Of a stretch of 9,216 bases of DNA, positions 6,601 to 9,216 are shown piece after piece. Within the stretch, counting starts at the first letter, position 1. Each line of letters starts with the position of its first letter. The position numbers and the translations under genes were made by a program. The stretch is from NCBI GenBank assembly GCA_003164075.1, contig PLRZ01000559.1:11552-20767 (forward strand), read 5' to 3'. A model generated the notes under the pieces. It was given only the letters and a program-made list of their open reading frames with translations, was not told the DNA's origin and did no database searches. This DNA comes from Bryobacterales bacterium (lineage in GTDB: Bacteria; Acidobacteriota; Terriglobia; Bryobacterales; Bryobacteraceae).

Positions 6601-9216
6601 GGCTGGAATCATCGGCCTCGCCACCACGCCCGGGAATTACACCTTCACACTGGCACTAACCAGCGGCGGACAGACTTCCTATCAGTACTGCACTTGGACA
6701 ATTACGGCGCTGACCGTTAAGGACAGCGGTTTGCCGCAAGCTTTCATCGGTGTCCCTTACAGTTACACGTTTACGGCCCTAAATCCGGCCGTAAACGGGA
6801 CCGTGACGTGGACGCAGAACGGTGGCAGTCTCCCCGCGGGTTTGACCTTCAGCAGCAGCGGGGTACTCTCCGGAACTCCGACCCAGTCCGGGACTTTCAA
6901 TTTCAACTATCTTGTCAGCGACGGCGTCGATATGATTGGCCGTGGCAGCGGCATCAATGTGTCGGCGGTCCGATTCACCACGGACGGTCTGCTGCAGAAT
7001 GTGCCGCAGAATGGCACGGTCAATGTAACGTTCGCCGCGGCCGGCGGTACTGGCGGCTACACGTTCACCGGCAACGGACTGCCGGGCGGGTTGACTCTGA
7101 GTCAGTCCGGAACGCTCTCCGGCGCCATCAACAGTTCGACGGGGAAGAACGGCTTCTCGGTCACGGTGACCGATTCCAGTTCGGAATCTTATACCCAACA
7201 GTTCTCCATCGACGTGATCGGAGCGCCGCCGCTACTGCCCAGCATCAACTTGAACGGTCTGATCTACAACCCCACCGCCTCGCTTGGCCAGACCTTCTCG
7301 CAATTGGTTAGCGTGTTTTTCGGCGGTACGGCGCCGTTCACCTGGAACGTGACCGGGCTGCCGCCAGGAGTGTCGGCGCGGCCGTACAACGCCGCGGGGC
7401 GTAACGATATAGCACCCGACGACATCGAGATCTGGGGCAACCCAACGACCCTGGGAACGTACACCGTCACATACAAGGTGACCGATGCCACCGGCCTGTC
7501 AGCCACGGTGACGTCCCCCTTTACGGTTTCTGCCCTGATAGTGGATAACGGCGACAACCTGCCCAACGGCACTTTAGGGGCGACCTACTCGCGTAAGTTG
7601 CGGGTTCTGGGCGGCACGGGTCCTTACACCGTCAGCCAAGTCAACACCGTGTCTAATCCGCTGCCCGATGGTTTGACGCTGAATACCGGCGCTTTCACGG
7701 TGACCGGCACGCCCCTGGAGACCGGCAATTTCAACCCGCTACTGCAATTCAAAGATTCGGCGAATAACAGCCTTATCGCGTTCTACGGCTTTAACGTCTT
7801 CAGCGGGACTTCTGCGTCGATCAATATCAATACTTACTTCAATCTGGGCTACGTCGTTACCGGCAGCTCCTATTCCAATCAGCTTTTCGCCTGCTGCTCG
7901 AATTCCGGAACCTACACCTGGACGCTGGCTGGTGGGACTTTGCCAGCGGGACTCACTTTCTCCGCCACCGGCGCGCTGAGCGGAACGGCCACTACTTCCG
8001 GTGTTTACTACTTCCTGGCGAAGGCGGCCGACTCCGCCAACCTGAGTAATGCGGGCTACAAACAATTCGTGCTGACCGTGTCGCCGCTTGTGCTTGCCTC
8101 TAATACGAATCTGCCATACGGCACGGTGAACTCTTCGTATAGCTATCAGACAAATACCAGCGGTAGTACCGGCACAGTCACTTATACATTGGGGTTGCAG
8201 GGACCACTGCCGCCGGGAATCACCCTGAGCGGCAGCGGTCTGCTGTCCGGCACTCCTACTGCTACCGGACAGTTTCTGTTTAACGTGAACATTTTCGACA
8301 CCTCGGGACACACGGACGTCGCGTATTTTAATCTGGGGATCTACACCACCAGTCCATTCCTGGCCATCAACACGGGGGCGAATCTGGGGACCTTGCCAGT
8401 GGGCGAAGTAGAGCAACCTCTAATCGTCGCGGGTGGCAATGGCATATTTACATGGAGTCTCACTAGCGGCTCGCTGCCGCCGGGATTGTCTCTCCGCACG
8501 GACCTGCCGCCTTATTTCCCGTTCAATGCGTCAGCGGGAATTGTAGGCGTGGCGACGGTGGCACAGTCCACGCCGTATCAGTTCACCTTGACGGCCACCA
8601 GTGCCGGACAGACGGCGAGCCAGACGTTCAGCCTGAAGATCACCGGATTGACGGCCATGGAAAACACCGGGTTCCGTCTGCCCGACGCCTTCCTCGGCAC
8701 GCCATTCTCGTACACTTTCACTCCGTTGAACGCCGCCGGCGCCGTCACCTTCGGCTCGCCCAACAATCTGCCTCCGGGGCTGACCTTGAGCAGCACGGGC
8801 GTTCTCTCCGGTACTCCCATCACGGCCAGTTACTACAATTTCAGCTTCACCATCAACGATACCGTCGATACCGTGACGGTGAGCGCCGCTCTAGACGTCT
8901 ATACCGTTAACGTCACGAGCCCTGGAAGCATACCTAACGGAACTCAGAACGCGCTTTACAACTACACGTTTGCGGCTGGCGGCGGGACTCCGCCATATAC
9001 TTTTAATGTCAACGGCCTCCCTGGTGGCCTCACAGTCAGTCAGGCGGGCGTTCTGTCGGGCACGGCCAACGGCGTAGGACGCTTCAACTTGAACGTCACG
9101 GCCACGGACAGCAATCGCACCTCTTACACGAAGGTCATATCGTTCGATGTGGTTGGGGTGCCACCAAGCCTTCCGCAGGTCCAGAGCTCTGGAAGCTTTG
9201 ACGATTGTTCGTTCGG
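590..9216 (+). CDS. Giant secreted He_PIG/Ig-like repeat protein, N-terminal 2,875 residues (3' end outside window)
   Basis: One frame runs from a stop at 524-526 to the right edge without interruption; I translated it by hand throughout and found no stop. The TTG at 590 is the only usual start codon in frame ahead of a clear signal peptide (residues 1-25). Thirty-one complete modules of about 82-106 residues follow, plus the start of a 32nd. Their hallmark is a Gly-Gly-Thr turn, an aromatic-Thr-Trp strand, LPPGLSL, then LSGTPT, G-Y-F and V-T-D, as in the putative Ig (He_PIG) and dystroglycan-type cadherin-like families. These are all-beta extracellular folds often found in adhesins and bacterial surface proteins. 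The composition is rich in Gly, Thr, Ser and Asn, with very few Cys. Modules form sets of seven (residues 28-663, 664-1307, 1308-1942, 1943-2587, 2588 onward). No enzyme domain is visible. Inferred role: extracellular stalk, adhesin or matrix protein. The anchoring or sorting signal would be C-terminal and is not seen. Confidence 0.93.
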   Translation, partial: MTTKCRGIQFVSTLAVLFFAGVASAQTLTITSGPNFGSFPLGTVEIPLTATGGTGTGYTWSITSGSLPPGLSLRTDGGPPSFPAGTTAGIIGVATSTVHAAGFTINVTDSGSNHISLACTMSIVSLAITDPNQLEDGFVNVAYSYTPTATGASGSVTWSLLNGGLPAGLSLNSSTGEISGTPAAQGNFSFTVSAADSIGTVNRFFNFQVFGVGFTGSGDLGNYNQGSSVNATLYGAGGTGPYTFSAGGLPPGVSLSSSGQLSGTVTSGNGTYRFGVMVTDHNGSSYNKTFALNVIGMPTLPNLNYPNPGADSALGEAQNYPFNISGGKSPYTWSISVGSLPPGMRLLSNNLPTSFNEGPDDAVVLGAPTQLGAFNFTVSVTDSSTPPVTVSRPMTINVKAMTLNFPNSNPTVGLPYSFYLQPVGGSTPYSWSIASGNLPNGLSLNTSTGVFSGTPLEDGNFNVLVTVSGGGISINRYLTFNVNSATSPQISINTSTALPDGVVNNQYNYFFNACCAPNGVTFSVVGSLPTGLNLNSNGQLSGTPTVAKQYTIEIQATDNSNSSNFGRRFLTLNISPLQPTTPMPNGTASSSYSTTFTASGGTGTLTWALGPGSQIPPGLSLSSNGTLSGTPSSPGSYNLNYTVTDGSGNSFTGYFGMQIYAAGSVSPPNITFGNNLGAWSIGQLQYALTANGGNGTYVWSLAGGALPPGLAMRTDVPSFFPAGTAAGLIGLATTPGNYSFTLAVTSGGQTSYQYCTMRITALLLKENQLPQAFIGAAYSYTLTALNPAGTVTWTANGSMPSGLNLSSSGVLSGTPTQAGNFNINFNFTDGVDTVNRGLNLNVSALQFTNAGLLPNGQQNSAYNVTFNATGGTAPYTYSLQNSAPSGLSLNNGTLSGTLNQGTGNFSFNVQVTDSRSNSYVKTFSIDIVNPSSVLPSIALNQMVYNIASLGSFFSQNVSAYNGGTAPFTWNVTGLPQGLSARTYEVSARPNMAPDDVEVWGTPTALGTYNVQYTVTDANGVSSTVQCPLVVSAITPDYASQLPNGTIGVAYPASKLRVLGGTGPYTVSQFNVSYNPLPDGLTLNTGTFTVSGTPQENGYFYPIFQFADSAGNSIQMPLGFYIAGGASSTISINQNDNLGSITVGFNYSMQFNACCTSSGLYTWTQPGGTLPPGLTLTAGGKLSGTPTAPGTYTFLLQAADSTNLPNVGLRQFVLNVTTLSLPAPNMPSGTVNVPYSTQLSASGGTGALTFTLGLNSTLPPGITLNSTTGVLSGTPTSTGIYGFNVIFADTAGHTISGNYGLSIFGANGPPLVITVNQNLGTFSLGPIQIPLTATGGTGGYTWSITSGSLPAGLVLRTDGMPSYFPTGTTAGIVGVGTAAATGASFTIKVTDSSSNTASLICNMSVSPLIVTEPLQLNDGFVNLSYSYTLTTSGASGGVTWSVNNGNSLPQGLSLSSAGQISGTPTSQGNYNFNLTATDAHGSVGRQFNIQVWAVGLNGSADLGNVLQGAAFNTTLTGAGGTPAYTFSAGNLPPGLSLSPAGQLSGTVTAGIGTYRFNVTITDHTGGSYSKQFALDIVSTPTLPNLGYPNPPEDVTLGEPRNYSFSVNGGKSPYTWSITGSLPPGMRLATANLPNNLNVGPDDAVIWGSPTQLGTFNFTINVKDSSPTPVTVSQPMILNVQAMTNDFPPGPTRGTPYSYYVRPIGGAPPYTWTILSGNLPTGLTLNSTTGIVSGMPLDDANFGITVKIAGSGLSVTRNLGFNVSSPTNPPISMNSQTALPDVTVNNQYNFFFNACCGAGGLTYSLVGSAPPGLTLSGNGQLTGTATTIGKYTLEVQAVDGANSSNYGIRHFTLNVTPLNPNLQTPNGTAGSTYSTTLSATGGTGTLQWVLGPGSQLPPGLTLSSNGTLSGTPSSPGSYNLNYTVTDGAGNSFTGSFGMQIEAAGTSAAPSFNFGGNFGAWPLGEVQYALGASGGNGTYTWSLTGGSLPPGLAIRTDTPSFFQSNAQAGIIGLATTPGNYTFTLALTSGGQTSYQYCTWTITALTVKDSGLPQAFIGVPYSYTFTALNPAVNGTVTWTQNGGSLPAGLTFSSSGVLSGTPTQSGTFNFNYLVSDGVDMIGRGSGINVSAVRFTTDGLLQNVPQNGTVNVTFAAAGGTGGYTFTGNGLPGGLTLSQSGTLSGAINSSTGKNGFSVTVTDSSSESYTQQFSIDVIGAPPLLPSINLNGLIYNPTASLGQTFSQLVSVFFGGTAPFTWNVTGLPPGVSARPYNAAGRNDIAPDDIEIWGNPTTLGTYTVTYKVTDATGLSATVTSPFTVSALIVDNGDNLPNGTLGATYSRKLRVLGGTGPYTVSQVNTVSNPLPDGLTLNTGAFTVTGTPLETGNFNPLLQFKDSANNSLIAFYGFNVFSGTSASININTYFNLGYVVTGSSYSNQLFACCSNSGTYTWTLAGGTLPAGLTFSATGALSGTATTSGVYYFLAKAADSANLSNAGYKQFVLTVSPLVLASNTNLPYGTVNSSYSYQTNTSGSTGTVTYTLGLQGPLPPGITLSGSGLLSGTPTATGQFLFNVNIFDTSGHTDVAYFNLGIYTTSPFLAINTGANLGTLPVGEVEQPLIVAGGNGIFTWSLTSGSLPPGLSLRTDLPPYFPFNASAGIVGVATVAQSTPYQFTLTATSAGQTASQTFSLKITGLTAMENTGFRLPDAFLGTPFSYTFTPLNAAGAVTFGSPNNLPPGLTLSSTGVLSGTPITASYYNFSFTINDTVDTVTVSAALDVYTVNVTSPGSIPNGTQNALYNYTFAAGGGTPPYTFNVNGLPGGLTVSQAGVLSGTANGVGRFNLNVTATDSNRTSYTKVISFDVVGVPPSLPQVQSSGSFDDCSF
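671..2578 (+). repeat. Heptad 1 (type A): seven He_PIG-like modules, 636 aa
   Basis: Modules lie at 671-973, 974-1228, 1229-1477, 1478-1792, 1793-2041, 2042-2323 and 2324-2578; boundaries are good to a few codons. Position 1 carries LRTD (from 806) and a lone Cys (944-946). Position 3 has LSGTV instead of LSGTP. Position 4 is long (105 aa) and replaces the LSGTPT turn with GPDDAVVLGAPTQLG. Position 6 holds the vicinal Cys pair at 2129-2134. Heptad 3 is the closest relative of this unit in the window, module by module. Confidence 0.85.
2579..4510 (+). repeat. Heptad 2 (type B): seven He_PIG-like modules, 644 aa
   Basis: Modules lie at 2579-2881, 2882-3127, 3128-3376, 3377-3688, 3689-3958, 3959-4246 and 4247-4510. 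The order of position types matches heptad 1: an RTD insert (2726-2734) and Cys (2852-2854) in position 1, a PDD loop (3566-3574) in position 4, Cys-Cys (4046-4051) in position 6. B-type marks absent from type A are LPQAFIG in position 2, GGTAPFTWNVTGLP in position 4 and KLRVLGGTGPYTVSQ in position 5. Position 4 has an extra Cys (3665-3667). Position 5 is longer here (90 aa against 83 in heptad 1). Confidence 0.85.
4511..6415 (+). repeat. Heptad 3 (type A): seven He_PIG-like modules, 635 aa
   Basis: Modules lie at 4511-4816, 4817-5071, 5072-5320, 5321-5632, 5633-5878, 5879-6160 and 6161-6415. This is the second copy of the type A unit, three bases shorter than heptad 1. Shared type A features include QIPLTATGGTG with TWSITSGSLP in position 1, EDGFVN/NDGFVN in position 2, TYRF...TDH in position 3, GGKSPYTWSI and GPDDAV in position 4, and VNNQYN with FFNACC in position 6 (Cys pair 5966-5971). 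Position 1 Cys is at 4787-4789. Position 7 is strikingly close to that of heptad 1. Confidence 0.85.
6416..8350 (+). repeat. Heptad 4 (type B): seven He_PIG-like modules, 645 aa
   Basis: Modules lie at 6416-6718, 6719-6973, 6974-7222, 7223-7540, 7541-7804, 7805-8092 and 8093-8350. This is the second copy of the type B unit, three bases longer than heptad 2. It repeats the B marks: FGAWPLGEVQYAL, RTD (6563-6571) and Cys (6689-6691) in position 1; LPQAFIG in position 2; GGTAPFTWNVTGLP and PDD (7415-7423) in position 4; KLRVLGGTGPYTVSQ (7595-7639) in position 5; the Cys pair (7892-7897) in position 6. Position 3 has LSGAI and position 6 LSGTA in place of LSGTP. Confidence 0.85.
8351..9216 (+). 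repeat. Heptad 5 (incomplete, B-like): modules 29-31 and start of 32
   Basis: Modules lie at 8351-8653, 8654-8908 and 8909-9157, then a partial fourth module from 9158 cut by the window edge. Position 1 has the LRTD insert (RTD at 8495-8503) but lacks the Cys seen at the same place in heptads 1-4, where it reads QTFSLKIT. GEVEQPL, LPDAFLG, PLNAAGAVTF and NDTVDTV are closer to type B than type A. The unit is more divergent from heptads 2 and 4 than those are from each other. Confidence 0.75.

Noticed and set aside
766..7311. Other plus-strand frames at 766-1053, 1879-2268, 5716-6072, 6520-6720 and 6808-7311
   Set aside because: They are inside the giant gene in another phase, with low-complexity Arg/Gln/His-rich products and no family resemblance. 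The gene's own frame is continuous through all of them, so no frameshift is needed.
671..9216. CRISPR array, insertion sequence or tandem DNA satellite as an explanation of the repetition
   Set aside because: Repeats are protein-level, keep the reading frame, vary by synonymous changes and have no short direct repeats with spacers, terminal inverted repeats or transposase.

Overview
The window is dominated by one giant open reading frame on the + strand. It starts at about 590 and is still open at the right edge (9216), giving at least 2,875 residues. It encodes a secreted protein made almost entirely of tandem beta-sandwich modules of the putative Ig / He_PIG type (cadherin-like, hallmark 'LP.GL.L...G.LSGTPT..G.Y.F...V.D'). 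I read 31 complete modules and the start of a 32nd. GC-rich coding sequence, a leader peptide and very long He_PIG arrays suggest a soil Acidobacteriota bacterium, perhaps of the Bryobacterales/Solibacter group. That taxonomic call is an inference from protein style, not a marker-based assignment.

Layout. Positions 1-499 (minus strand) hold the 5' part of a small, unrecognised hydrophilic gene that runs off the left edge. Positions 500-589 are a short divergent intergenic region that should hold both promoters. Positions 590-664 encode a signal peptide, and 671-9216 encode the modules.

The modules are not a simple array. They repeat in sets of seven with position-specific signatures: heptads at 671-2578, 2579-4510, 4511-6415, 6416-8350 and 8351 onward. 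Heptads 1 and 3 resemble each other (type A, 636 and 635 aa), as do heptads 2 and 4 (type B, 644 and 645 aa). The higher-order unit is therefore a 14-module block of 3,840 bp, present twice with exactly the same length. Heptad 5 starts a further round and looks B-like. Each position in the heptad has its own mark: an LRTD insert at position 1, a PDD loop at position 4, and a vicinal Cys-Cys at position 6.

The likely role is an extracellular or cell-surface fibre, adhesin or glycan-binding stalk. No catalytic domain is visible, and the C-terminus, which would show how the protein is anchored or sorted, lies outside the window. I see no RNA genes, insertion sequences, CRISPR arrays or terminators.
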